Origin: Labyrinthula sp. Ha
Taxonomy: Eukaryota > Sar > Bigyra > Labyrinthulida > Labyrinthulaceae
Assembly: GCA_015227615.1 (NCBI GenBank)
Contig: JAALGZ010000004.1
Location: 806,001 to 870,000, forward strand
DNA: 64,000 nucleotides
Direction: 5' to 3'
A program made the position numbers and the translations under genes. Shown here in pieces: positions 46,020 through 56,748 of the stretch. Position 1 is the first letter of the stretch. Each line of letters opens with the position of its first letter. The notes below the pieces were generated by a model. The model saw only the letters and a list, made by a program, of their open reading frames with translations, did no database searches and was not told the origin of the DNA.

Positions 46020-46750
46020 ATCATTCTCAAACGGGCGAAAGATATAAGCATGAAACCGTTTAAAAAATAAACCATCTGCTCAGAAAGGGATCAGATATGT
46101 CTCAAGAAGTAAAATTTCTAATGAGACAGGAGCTGGAAAAGTGTTTGGATGCTACATAAACTTGGATCAGGGAAACTCAAACTATATCATTGTGGAAAAA
46201 GTTTATGGACGGAGAGCTGATTTTCATCTTGAGGTTCGTGTACTGAATAGGATTATATTTCCGACATGAACCTATTCCTTCTGGCCCAATTTTAACTTTT
46301 CTTGCAGGCACTATGTTTGGCTTTGTGATAATCAAAAGCGAGAACACACTGCCTAGGTTAATCTTTTTCCTAGATGGGATATTCATCGGCATCCACTATA
46401 TATTCCAGCTCTTAAAGGATTGGGAAGCCTAGAAACTTTAAACACTGAGGTACTGGTGTTTGGGGTAAAGATCCATCTTTCAGCATGTTGAGAGCACCGT
46501 TCAAGCCATCACCCAAATATTCTCAATTGGTTTCCGTGTGAAGGGAGCTGTACACAGAAGCAAAGAGCAGTGAGGAAGGGTGGAATAAAGTATTTGCAAC
46601 TGTTGTGACGCTGCTTGATACTCTAAAAAACAGCCCAGACGGAGTGTTTTCATATTTTGAAACATCATTACCACAGGAATCATCAAGCAGTTTGAGCTCA
46701 CCTTGAAAAAGAAAACCAGATAAAGGAAGGTCATATAGTAGACTGAACCT
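46020..46750 (+). pseudogene. Interrupted coding segment, relative of the 61-kb segment
   Basis: A stretch of about 700 bp reads as protein but is broken at several points. Its best parts are KVFGCYINLDQGNSNYIIVE, KVYGRRADFHLEVRVLNR, HRHPLYIPALKGLGSLETLN, TEVLVFGVKIHLSA, KPSPKYSQL and KSSEEGWNKVFATVVTLLDT. The last part matches the minus-strand segment at 60.9-61.25 kb residue by residue, and both seem to have a ~33-nt intron just after an NSP/DSP motif. It may be the decayed 3' half of the gene at 44.8-45.7 kb or a separate dead copy. The family is not recognised; whether it is a host gene or an element protein is open. Confidence 0.4.
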
Positions 46751-47656
46751 AAGTTCAATGTAAATATATAAGTTTTCCTTTGGTACTCACTCATAACATT
46801 GAAGTTCATAGCCTATACTCTGATCCCTAACCGTAACCGTATCAAACTTTCCTAGCGTACTCTTTCAACTCCCAAACACTCAAGCAGCACATCTTCATAT
46901 TAACCATTCCATAAAAAACATTCTTGCTGGAGAAAGATTCTTAACTTTTTGCCGTTGGCCTTCCCTTCTTTTTTTTAAGGAAGTTCTTAGTGTTTAACCC
47001 AATTTACTTGTTCGAGTTTAATTTTGAAATCTTTTTTTTTCATTGTTTTTTGGCTTAAACTGGTTTCATTTTCAACCAAAGTTTGTGAAAACCTTAGAAT
47101 GAAACATTTCTTTTAGCTGCCTGAAGCTCATAATAATATCTTTATAGATAGTTTGTTTAAAGCTTTAATATCCACATTTCAATGGTGTTTCACCAGTATA
47201 TTCACCTGCAGATATAACTTTTAAAGTTTTGTTCTTTTGTTTTTGGATTTTTTTTTTTTTTTATTTGTGAAATCTTAAAAATCTTCCCCTTTGTTCAAAC
47301 CAACGTGTAACATACATGTTTCATACACCCCTGATAATGATACATACACCAGTAGATATATCTTAATCAGCTTTATTCCTCTTACTTTCACGATGTCTTT
47401 CTTTTCTCAATCTTTCGAAATGTTCTGATTCTGAAATATTAATGGTTTTTCTGGTTATTGGTTTTAAATTTTGAAAAATTAACTCATTTAATCACAATAG
47501 TGGAGTACAATTTTCCGGAGTAAACAAACCATGTTCCAATGGAGTTGTTTGAGCTTAGGGTTATATATATATATCAGTTTCTTTTACTCAAGGGATCTCA
47601 TTAATATCTTGCTTTCCGTTAAAGGAAATCCAAAGCTTGTAAAGTAGAAAAGAAAA
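46751..47656. other. Intergenic 0.9 kb, nothing recognised
   Basis: T-rich DNA with homopolymer runs, for example about 16 T near 47,248, and a short TA run at 47,561-47,573. It presumably holds the promoter of the zinc-finger gene that follows. A 10-11 G run lies further upstream, at 45,961. Confidence 0.4.
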
Positions 47657-48903
47657 ATGCACATGGGACAAAGAAATTCTGAAGCAGCCTCTGTTTGGGC
47701 AAGGGAGAAGCTTGAGAAAATAAAGAGCGCGAAAGTTAAAGTCCATTTGCTCTAATGCTTAGGTGCTTCGTGCCAAAAGACAAGAAGGTGCCCTCGATTC
47801 AGAACATACTTTCAATCCCCGATTGATTTCAAAGAGAAAGTCAAAGTTCAACCTTAGTTTGTATTTAGTTTTAGAGTTGGTTCAAGTAAATATGGAGGTG
47901 GAGTTTCAGCATATTCTGAAAGCTACCTAAACAATTTCCATTACCAAACATCAAGAATAAAGTACTGTTTTATCAATTGTTATTCAAAAGTCGCAAAAAA
48001 TCTATGAAGACAAGACAACCCATCAAAACAATAACCAAAAGCAGTCAAGACAACTTTGAAAACAAAATTGCGGAGAGCTCTCATCTCTCGTCTGACTCCG
48101 TTGCTTATTGCTCACGCCAAACGTTGAAGGCAGATGATCCGTCCCAAGCAACATCTTTTTCACTCAGCGCGTTGAAAAAAACTCTAAGATCAAACAAAAC
48201 AACAAGACGAAAATTCCATTCTGCAGGGTTAATTCGAGCAAAACCAAACTATGCTACACAAGGAAATAATCCAACCTCTAAAGTCAGCGGTCAAGTGTGG
48301 AAAAGGTCGTCAAGCAGCTGCAACGTAAGACCCTCACGAGAGATGAAACTAAACGAACCTGGTTTCAAAAAGGAAAAAGACGTAGTTTTTGATGTAGAAC
48401 CCTTTGCTAAAGTGGATCTTCGCCAGTGTGAATATTGTTTGAGAAAGTTTTCAATCGAGACCATCAATCGTCATCGCAGAGTTTGTTTAAAGCAGCCTTC
48501 AAAGCAAATTCTTAGTCAGAACCGATCAGAGTATGATATGATACAGAAGCGGTTGGCAAGTGTTGCACAACAAAATAAAGTGTCCGTGAAAAATTTAGTT
48601 TCTCTCCAAGAGAACGAATCTAAAAGTAAACCTAGTAGATGGTATTCCTGGAAGCAGCAAAGTCTTCAACTAAGGTTCGCAGTGAAAACAAGTACAGACG
48701 CAGGGGATCGAGAGTATAATTATTCGCAAAGAGATAGAGTTCAACCAATAGAGGATAGCTACGTACTTTGTGAAAATTGTGGTAGAAGGTTTAATGAACT
48801 AGCAGCTGAAAGACATATTCCGAAATGTAGGGATATGAAACATAAACCAAAGCGACTTCTAAAAGGATCTGGAAACTATGCAGCGAACCGTAGAAAACAG
48901 TAA
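47657..48903 (+). CDS. C2HC zinc-finger protein, ZC2HC1-like (four exons)
   Basis: Exons 47657-47734, 47763-47845, 47875-47961 and 47991-48903 join to 386 residues with introns of 28, 29 and 29 nt; all phases agree, and the first intron has CTAAT before its acceptor. The N-terminus reads VWAREKLEKIKSAKVLRAKR, then HTFNPRLISKRKSKVG, then GGGVSAYSESYLNNFHYQ. Two C2HC-type fingers follow: CEYCLRKFSIETINRHRRVC and CENCGRRFNELAAERHIPKC, each with the CxxC...HxxxC spacing of the zf-C2HC_2 family found in ZC2HC1A/B. Between them is a basic, Ser-rich linker; the tail (KPKRLLKGSGNYAANRRKQ) is basic. Members of this family are often found in ciliated organisms, but the molecular role is not established. 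The gene converges on DPH1 with 28 bp between the ends. The last exon alone has an internal ATG at 48004, which would wrongly shorten the protein. Confidence 0.85.
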
Positions 48904-48931
48904 ATACCACCCTAAGCTGAAGAAAATTATA

Positions 48932-50149
48932 TCAAGCACCTATCCTTTGTTGATAGTAGTTTGTCCATGGCCCGCTGTCTTTTGCATAGAAATCCTGTGG
49001 ATATGTTTCCTTAAACTCAACTTGTTTCATCAATACAAAGAACTCATAACTTGTCAGCATAGGTTGATCATAACTTTTCCCCCAATCTATTGATAGCCGC
49101 GGACAACAGACTTGAATAAAACAATCGACATCAAAGAGCCTGAGTTTATCTGGGTTTGCTTCACTCAAAAGGCAAATGAAATACGACAACTTTCTTTTCT
49201 TTAGCTCCTCTTCAATTCTTTTCACAATTCCTGGATTTCCTTGTCTACCCAAACTCCCTTGAATAACACAAAACTTTTTATTTTCTATACTGTGCTCCAC
49301 TCTTTCTATTTCACTCTTTCTAATCTTTTTCATTAACTCAGAGTCATATTTCTCTAAGCTTAGTTTATGTTGGTAAGGATCATATCTAAATGATTTGAGT
49401 TCAGGATTAGAAATCATAGCACTCTCCATATGAAATCTGCCATCTGCAATAAACAACATGACATCTCCTTCTTTGTAATCCAACCTTGGTGATGTACATC
49501 CAAGAACCTCTCCACGAGAAAGTGGTTTTATCTGTGGAACTTCAAGCATAAAACCTTCTGCTTCTAACTTAATTTTCACTAAACTTAAAGATGAGGCAAA
49601 TTGAATAGTTCCCAAAAGAAATATTTTATTTTCCTTGGTAAAGTCTTTTGTTAACTTAATGCAGTCGACCAAGTAACTTGGTTCAAACTTTATATCAACA
49701 AAAACGTACATTACATTCAAATTCTTCTTTGTCACACTAACAGGGATTAAGCATGAATGCCCGTAGTGGATAAGGAAGTCGGATTCTAGTGCAGTAGCAG
49801 TGTAATCGTCTATGCAGCATGCACCGTAAGTAACGTCTGCAAGAATAACTGTGTCTTCAAGAGTAGGACAGAATTTGAGAAATATGTCGGATAAAATACA
49901 GGAAAACATGAGAAGACCTTCTGGCATTTGAAGCGCTAGTTTTTTTGCGTTGTGCTTCTTAATTTGCCAGATGGACTTATGGACTTGGAACTCATAGTTT
50001 CTCGGAAGTGAGTTTTGGATTGCATCGTTTAGCTCAGAATTTTCTAATATTTCTGGAGGGATTTGGTTTGCTAATCTAGGTCTTGTTTTCCCCTTCTTGG
50101 CTCTCGCAGCTCTTATTGCCGCCAATCTTTCTTGAACGGATTTTGTCAT
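48932..50149 (-). CDS. DPH1: DPH1, diphthamide synthesis radical enzyme subunit
   Basis: 405 residues, single exon. With DPH2, DPH1 forms the [4Fe-4S] radical-SAM-like enzyme that transfers the 3-amino-3-carboxypropyl group of SAM to a His of elongation factor 2, the first step of diphthamide synthesis in the cytosol. Seen: LALQMPEGLLMFSCILSD, DVTYGACCIDDYTA with Cys111/112, LIHYGHSCLIPVSVT, LGCTSPR with Cys218 and VCCPRLSIDWG with Cys348/349, the three conserved cysteine positions that hold the cluster. DPH1 rather than DPH2 is indicated by the N-terminal IPPEILENSELNDAIQNSLP and by the complete cysteine set. Length matches the family (about 400-440). It ends in TGA, which shows TGA is a stop in this genome. 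Confidence 0.94.
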   Translation of the reverse strand: MTKSVQERLAAIRAARAKKGKTRPRLANQIPPEILENSELNDAIQNSLPRNYEFQVHKSIWQIKKHNAKKLALQMPEGLLMFSCILSDIFLKFCPTLEDTVILADVTYGACCIDDYTATALESDFLIHYGHSCLIPVSVTKKNLNVMYVFVDIKFEPSYLVDCIKLTKDFTKENKIFLLGTIQFASSLSLVKIKLEAEGFMLEVPQIKPLSRGEVLGCTSPRLDYKEGDVMLFIADGRFHMESAMISNPELKSFRYDPYQHKLSLEKYDSELMKKIRKSEIERVEHSIENKKFCVIQGSLGRQGNPGIVKRIEEELKKRKLSYFICLLSEANPDKLRLFDVDCFIQVCCPRLSIDWGKSYDQPMLTSYEFFVLMKQVEFKETYPQDFYAKDSGPWTNYYQQRIGA

Positions 50150-51630
50150 TATGACTTTTTACAGTAATGTCACCTCATGATTTATAGACTCTTGGATCGT
50201 ATCAAGAAAACTAGGGGTTAGCGATACTAATTGATATAAAATGATAAACCAAACAAGTTTTCATGTTTTAGAATTTATCTTAATATACTTTGATGTTTTT
50301 CTCAGCTACTTAAAGTAACTTATTAAGTAATCATGAGTATCATTCAAGGTCTTGATTCTATGGCCAACACATAGATATTTCGATACTTTGATTTTTTGCA
50401 CCCTTTTCAGGCGTTGTACTTTCGCACCGTTACTCTTGCCCATTCAATAGGATTTAAATAATCATCTTGGGATTTCTATTTAATATGTTTCTCACAAGGA
50501 CAAAAGAATTGTTGCTAATATTCTAACAATAGAAAGTTACAAGCACATTGTCAAGGGCTCACCCGTTGCTCGGTATCAATAATTTATTCCACTGAAAGCA
50601 TCCAAGATAATGTGCAGTTCATAGAAATAAAGCTCCAATCAAACATATATCCAGAATTTTTCTTTCGTATGTGGCCTATTTTACTGTTGTTCTTATACGG
50701 TGCAAGAAACAAATTAGAAGCAACTGGACAATTTAGCTCGTGAACAAGAAACTTGGGTATCATTCAAGATACTATCATATATATTAAAACTCAAAATATC
50801 ATTTCAGGAGTATCAAAGTCAAAAAAATTAAACTCACAACCTTAGAAAATATAATTTAAAGTTTATTATTTTTACCTAAAACGAAACCACACTAACAAGA
50901 ACTAACGTGCACATGCAAAGATTGAAAATAGCGAGGGAAAAGTCATTTTAGTGAAAACATGATCAAATTATCAACTTATTTTTCTATTAACACAGTAAAT
51001 TAACATAAAATTTCATTTTAGTTTTTGATTTGTTTGGCAAGTCTGAACTTTTTAAAGTAACACTACCAGTTGCAACACTTAATACTAATGAAATGACCCG
51101 TTACTTACCTCCATTAAAGAAGAAACACATCTTACTGGAATATATGCAGATACCCAACTTTTTCCGCAATGTTCGAAAAATCATCATATCTAGTTTATTG
51201 AGTGGATTTATTAATGTTATCTAGAAGATTAAGGAGAGCCAGGAAATAGAAACAAGGTACAATTTCACAGGCGCTGGAATGGAATTTTCTATATCAAACA
51301 AAATTTTGCAACGAAAATAGGTTAAATAAAAGATTAGTAAACATTTTTTCCCAAGACAAAACATCAAACTGGAACTATATAACAAACTCAGTGCATCTTT
51401 GATATAGCTTTTATTAGAACTATTCAAAGTTTTTTTCAGATTCCTGTTCTATCATCTACTACATGGTTATAGGGTACTGAGAAATATGATAAGAATAAAA
51501 TTTTTTGAGGAACTTATGAAAAAGGCTTAGAAACAATTTCTTAATCGAATTAAATCAGTCAATTTGGATCTTGTCGAGTCGACTTACGTCAGAAGAAAAA
51601 AAGGAAATTGACTAGGACAATAACAATTCT
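50150..51630. other. Intergenic 1.5 kb, nothing recognised
   Basis: AT-rich DNA upstream of DPH1 and before the copia relic. It must hold the DPH1 promoter, but no element could be identified. Confidence 0.4.
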
Positions 51631-51639
51631 ATACCTTGG

Positions 51640-53800
51640 TTGTGATCGAAGAGCACGATCATTTTTCATATTTTAACCCTCGAATGAAGAGAATAAAAGA
51701 TTCAAATATGTTCCTCTTAATAAAATCGGAATTGCAGAGCTCGTGTATCAACACCTTCATTAGACCTCCATTAAAATTTGAATCTGTCAAACAAGCTGAG
51801 CAATGTCTCAACCACCAGCCATATGATATTAGCATAAGAGGCTAGTAGATTTAAAGTAAGATCGCGACCTTTGAACCATCTTAGTATCATCACTGTTGTG
51901 ATGCTGTTTCTTGAATTTAAGCTTAAAAGTCAGCTAGTGCCAATGCATAAAGTAGTAAGGCTGTAGATATAAATTATGCTTCTAACTAATACCTGGACTT
52001 GACTATGTGGGGCTGCAGTCATGCCCGCGCAATTAAGCAAAGGCCCCTTGGTAAAGTATATGCAAGTATTCATCGTTATTGACTCGCACAAAGAAAATGA
52101 ACACACTTATCAACCAGAAGAAGCAGAGAAGAGCTACTTCAAGTTCAACTAAGCTGTTTACCATGTTTAACCCCATATCATTTCCCTGTTTAAGAATTAT
52201 GTTAAGAGTATCAATGTTACCTCAAAACATATTGCTCTTGAGAACCTGACCAGGGTTGAAAGATTCTAAGTTCATTAGTCCAAGGAAAAACCACAGTCTA
52301 CAGGGCCACTGACAAGCGAACATAATATTTCAAGAGCAGAAGAGAACCACTAGTAGATTCTTAAAGATCAGAATGGAACTAATAACCTTCAAGAAATAAT
52401 ATCATTGAGGATAGTGTCCAAACCCTTTAGTAGCAATTAAGGAGCCCTATTAGTGGAATTCTATGAATACAAGAAAAGTATGGAAACTGATAGCTTCGAG
52501 AGAGCAAAAATATGGGCAACAGAAAAATCTCAAAGAAGTGATCACTGCCCCACGGATATTTGTTTCTATGAACCAGCTATTGCAAGCCAAACAACAAGGG
52601 TTTTTCAATGATGTCCTTTGGCTTAAACAAATGGTTGTGTCTAATAGATATAGCCAAAGCTCCTATAATCGATGGCATGAGCTAACAAATATGCTTGATA
52701 TACCGCAAAGTTCATCTAAAGAAGTACAATGTGACTGTTTGGAGAAGTGCGAGAAATACTTGTGGGACACCTTCAAGTCAAGAAGTTGGGGTTACCAATT
52801 TAACCGCAGGATTTACACAAGTAAAAATGAAGTCATTAATGAAAGAACACCGCCCTCCTATTAAGTTTGGAATGAAGAAGTTTTTGTACCTTACTGTATT
52901 GATTTATTGTATACTGGTTCTTCCGGCACGATAAACATGTTCGTGAATTATATGGAAAGCAATGTTAAACTCACATTTATTGAAGTCATGAACACTTACG
53001 TTGATTTAATCACCAGACCTTCTACCCAGTTACATTTTTTCTGTATCTCTTAGTGTTGAAAAGGATTTTAGTCGAAACCAAGTTGAATCTTCCAAGAAAA
53101 CTGTAATACACTTTTGGCAAGCTATTCTTAGCAAAACTACTCTAAAAAAAACTACAAATGGAAAATCTACTACGATGTAGTATGTATTCTTAATTACTTT
53201 GCACTTCATGGACATTCTGGAGCACCATATGCATTGCATATGATATCTTGAAATGACTCTACACCAACCCTTAATCTTCATGTAGAAGCTCCAAAAATTA
53301 TAAGTTATTTAGAAGATACTAAAGTGTTAGTGTTAAATACAATTTTTAAAAGATATATAACGACATCTGTATGATTAAGGACAACAAATTTGGTGCTTAA
53401 ACCGTACAGTCATCAGTTAAAGACTTAAACAAAATTCTAAACAAAGAATTCATACCTTCTAGAACACAGCATGATTCATTTATGGTAAATTACTCTACAG
53501 TGGCTTAATATGTTAATGCTCGTTTGGATTTGCATAAAATGAGTGGAATTTACAATATCTCGTCCTCACTTGGAATCGAGTTTAAGAAAAATGTTTTTGT
53601 TGATAATCAACCTGCTATATGTATGATATTGAATGTCACTGCTGCTAGAAGACACAGGCATTCAGAATCTAGCTTTCAATTCACTGTACAAAAACGTGAG
53701 GCTATGAAAGCCAGCTTTATTTATGTTAACACTGAACATGCCTTTATGATGTTATGATCAAGATGCTTCAAAAGAGCAAGATAAATTTTATTACGAAAGA
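51640..53800 (+). mobile_element. Decayed Ty1/copia LTR retrotransposon (fossil)
   Basis: A fossil pol region in plus orientation. Near 52,463 a run MNTRKVWKLI resembles the start of the copia reverse-transcriptase block; near 53,285 KIISYLEDTKVL matches the copia RT-RNase H boundary (RYLKGTK-like); near 53,598-53,750 VDNQPAICMI and the following residues match copia RNase H (DNQ/S-A-I). Parts therefore occur in the order expected for copia. No LTRs, primer-binding site or complete integrase were recognised, so the ends are approximate. It is broken in many places and looks old. Confidence 0.6.
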
Positions 53801-54177
53801 GGTTGAATGCAACTAACTAGAAATAGCATTATACCTTGATAAAATCTTATTTAGTCTGTTGATTGCGAGAGTTACTTTTATAAGTAAATGTTGCTATTGT
53901 AGAGTCAGCTGGAAAACATACTTACTTAGTTCTTGAATATAAGAAGAGAAAAAAAGAGTCACTGTAGATAGGTTCAAGATAACACCCTTGAAAGCTCCTG
54001 CAGGCAAACAATACGGTACAGAATATATCACTACTGAACAGAGCTCTTAATTGGACTCCCTCCGTTATGATGGATAAATAGATAAAGCAACAACAGAAAA
54101 CAAAATCTCTTGGGCATTATTAACAAGAACGAAGTCAGTAACATGTATATTCCGCTGCAAGAACCTTGATAAACTTG

Positions 54178-56748
54178 TTAACTAGCTTGCTGCATGATCG
54201 ATATTGTTGTCTGAGCTCTTTCCACAACATCTTGATCTTTACAAGTAGAGGCTAAGCTATTCAACTTGTGGATAATCCTGGTTACTTCAGACCCCTTGAA
54301 ACTAATGTTCTCAAGTACGTTAATGCACTGCAACTGAACATTGCAAACACTGTCATGCAAGCACTCGCAAATTAACTTCCTCAACACGTTGCCCTCTCCT
54401 TCAATTTCAAACTGAACTACTTTTCCAGCACAAGATAGGAATGCTATTCTTTGCAGATAACTTGGTTTTATTAACCCAGACTCCTGCATATATTTTTGAA
54501 AATTAACTAATTTTATGGTGCTGGGGTCCTGTCCAAAAACGTTCTCAGGATGAAATTCATTTTCTAACAAATCCGTTTCAAGATTGGAGGAGTTCTTGAA
54601 ATATAAATACAACGCAGGTGTAATTACAGAGTCAATTAACTTTTGATCTGCTGATTTTTTAAGCAGCTCTTCAAGAGCATCGGATGCTGCTTCCCGTACT
54701 GCATATATTTCATCACACAAACACATAAACCAAATATTCACAAACAGAATCTTCCCATCTAGATTATTTTCTTGAACGCCTTCAGCAGTCAGTATCTCCA
54801 ATACAGAGAATAAAACCCTAGTCCTAAACCTCCATTGAGGGTAAACAACCTCATCGATAACTGGCAGGTTATTATCAATTTTCGGCAATGACTTTGCCTG
54901 ATCTGTATCAATCCCAAAATCCTCATCAAAGTTTTGCATTGTGTCTTGTGGAACAATTACCTTCCTAGCATCATTATGCTCTGCTGGTGTTCGCTTTGAT
55001 TTTTGAAATATGTCAAGCATCAACTCATACCAAGATGAAGTACCACTTCTTTCTTGCTTTGGGAGAAGAACTGATACACCAACCACTTGGGCTACTGTTC
55101 CTAAACCTTCAAGGACTACTTTTCTTGATTCTGGGTTAACGTTAAGCTCACCTATTAAGCACTGATCAAGGCAAGGAAACAATTTCTCTTTAATAAAGCA
55201 TATTTTTCCTGCATCCTTCAACCTCATCAAAACAATCTTGGAGACAAATACCTACAAAAAATTAACTTTCAAAATAGAATTACTTCGGCAAGCAACTTTC
55301 TAATGTTGTCTTGAAAAAACTGGCTAAAACAGGTAAACAACCCGGGAAGAAACTCCTTTTCCAGGACTTGTGGTGAAACAAGCTGGCATATAACTAAAAC
55401 ATCTTTCAAAGCTTCTTCAACCACGATTTCTAAAATAAAACATGATAACTCGACTACGGTGTGTATCCAATACAAGATGAAGATAAGTAGGAATTATTTT
55501 CGGAAGAAAGAATACTCCTTTTGTCTTCGTGTCTTTTTCTTTGCTCTTCATTTCACTTCCACTCAAAACCTGAATCAAGTCAGCTGATATCTTAGCAAAG
55601 GCCTTTTTTACTTTCCATGATTCATCAGTACGTAAAGCAGAAAATGCTTCTAAAAAACATTTTGTAACTTCATCTTCATCAAGTACAAAACCAAAGTCTG
55701 AGACAAAAGAGTCAGAAGAATTAGAACCATGAAAATATGTTCTGTAGTAAAATAAGCAAACTGCTGGGAGTTGCTGAATAGCACAGAGACGAACATAGAC
55801 ATTATCATCAAACAATAAGCTTTTATACTGTTTCTTCAAGAGTGATTTACTTTTTTCTCCAGGTAGATCTCTCTTTTCTTTATTCACTCTTCCAAAAATC
55901 TTTTTCATATTTTGAACCTCAACTGAAGAGTCAACTTCATAATCTTTTGTTCTTCTTGTTTCAAAATACGTGTGAAACAAATATTCATCCTCAATTTGAA
56001 AGGGATTAAATTCAATATTTTCCAGAAGTGGACAAAAGGATCTGCACCAAGCTAATCGAATATTCGTATTCTTATCAACTGCCAGAGCTTCCAAACGCAG
56101 CAAGATTTCTTCTGAAGATTGTTGAATAATAGTTTCATCTGATTCAGACATTCTTTTTAGATTAAGCGCTTGAAGAAGATGGGGAAATAAATGCAAAGAA
56201 ACTTCTTTCTCTATTTGTTCTTGTGATCTGCTCCACGTCATTACTTCTGGAAATACCAAATTTATCAAATCTTTGAAAGAAAGTTGATGAAATAGCTTCG
56301 AGAAGAAAAAGCAACCTCTATCTCTTACAAAAATTTCATCATTCAAGCATAAACTAAACGTGAGACAAAAACAAAAGAAACTTGAAGAAGATTTCCACGG
56401 CAAGAAGTTTTTTTTCCTTTAGCAAACCCGATATAGAGTAAATAGAGGGAATACATTCGTATATCAAGTCAGGTGAGGAGAAATAATCTTGTTGATTTCT
56501 ATTCATTTCTTCAGGATTTTCTTTTTCGGAGAGATCATCTTTACCAAATGGCTCTGTGAAAGAAATTAACCATGGTAGTGCCTTACTTAAGAGGATATCG
56601 AATGAAATAGCTCTACAAACTGGATATAGTTTATCTATAATTCAATTTAAAGCTGAAATATACCTAATGCGTGATGTTTTTCAGAGAGGGTGCCAGCAGA
56701 GGAGAATTCGGATAGAAAATAATTCCAGTATCTTTCTGTTTCTGTCAT
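54178..56748 (-). CDS. PP2A scaffold A / PP4R1-like HEAT-repeat protein (five exons)
   Basis: Exons 56748-56664, 56634-56382, 56353-55458, 55429-55284 and 55251-54178 join to 817 residues. The introns are 29, 28, 28 and 32 nt and all phases agree. The protein is a chain of HEAT repeats of the phosphatase scaffold type: LDKLYPVCRAISFDILLSKA, LLAVEIFFNLCLNDEIFVRD, LLFDDNVYVRLCAIQQLPAV, LRTDESWKVKKAFAKISADL (close to the PP2A-A repeat with D-x-SW-R/K-V), and EIYAVREAASDALEELLKK. PR65/A subunits have about 590 residues and PP4R1 about 950; 817 with charged insertions (for example ~240-290 and 560-600) fits a PP4R1-like scaffold better. Such proteins hold PP2A- or PP4-type catalytic subunits. No transmembrane or catalytic motif is present. 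The start at 56748 (MTETERYWNYFL) is the first ATG in frame with the first exon. Confidence 0.8.

Noticed and set aside
47977-48003. Upstream TTG start for the zinc-finger exon
   Set aside because: The bases are intron and splice acceptor; upstream exons join in phase at 47991.
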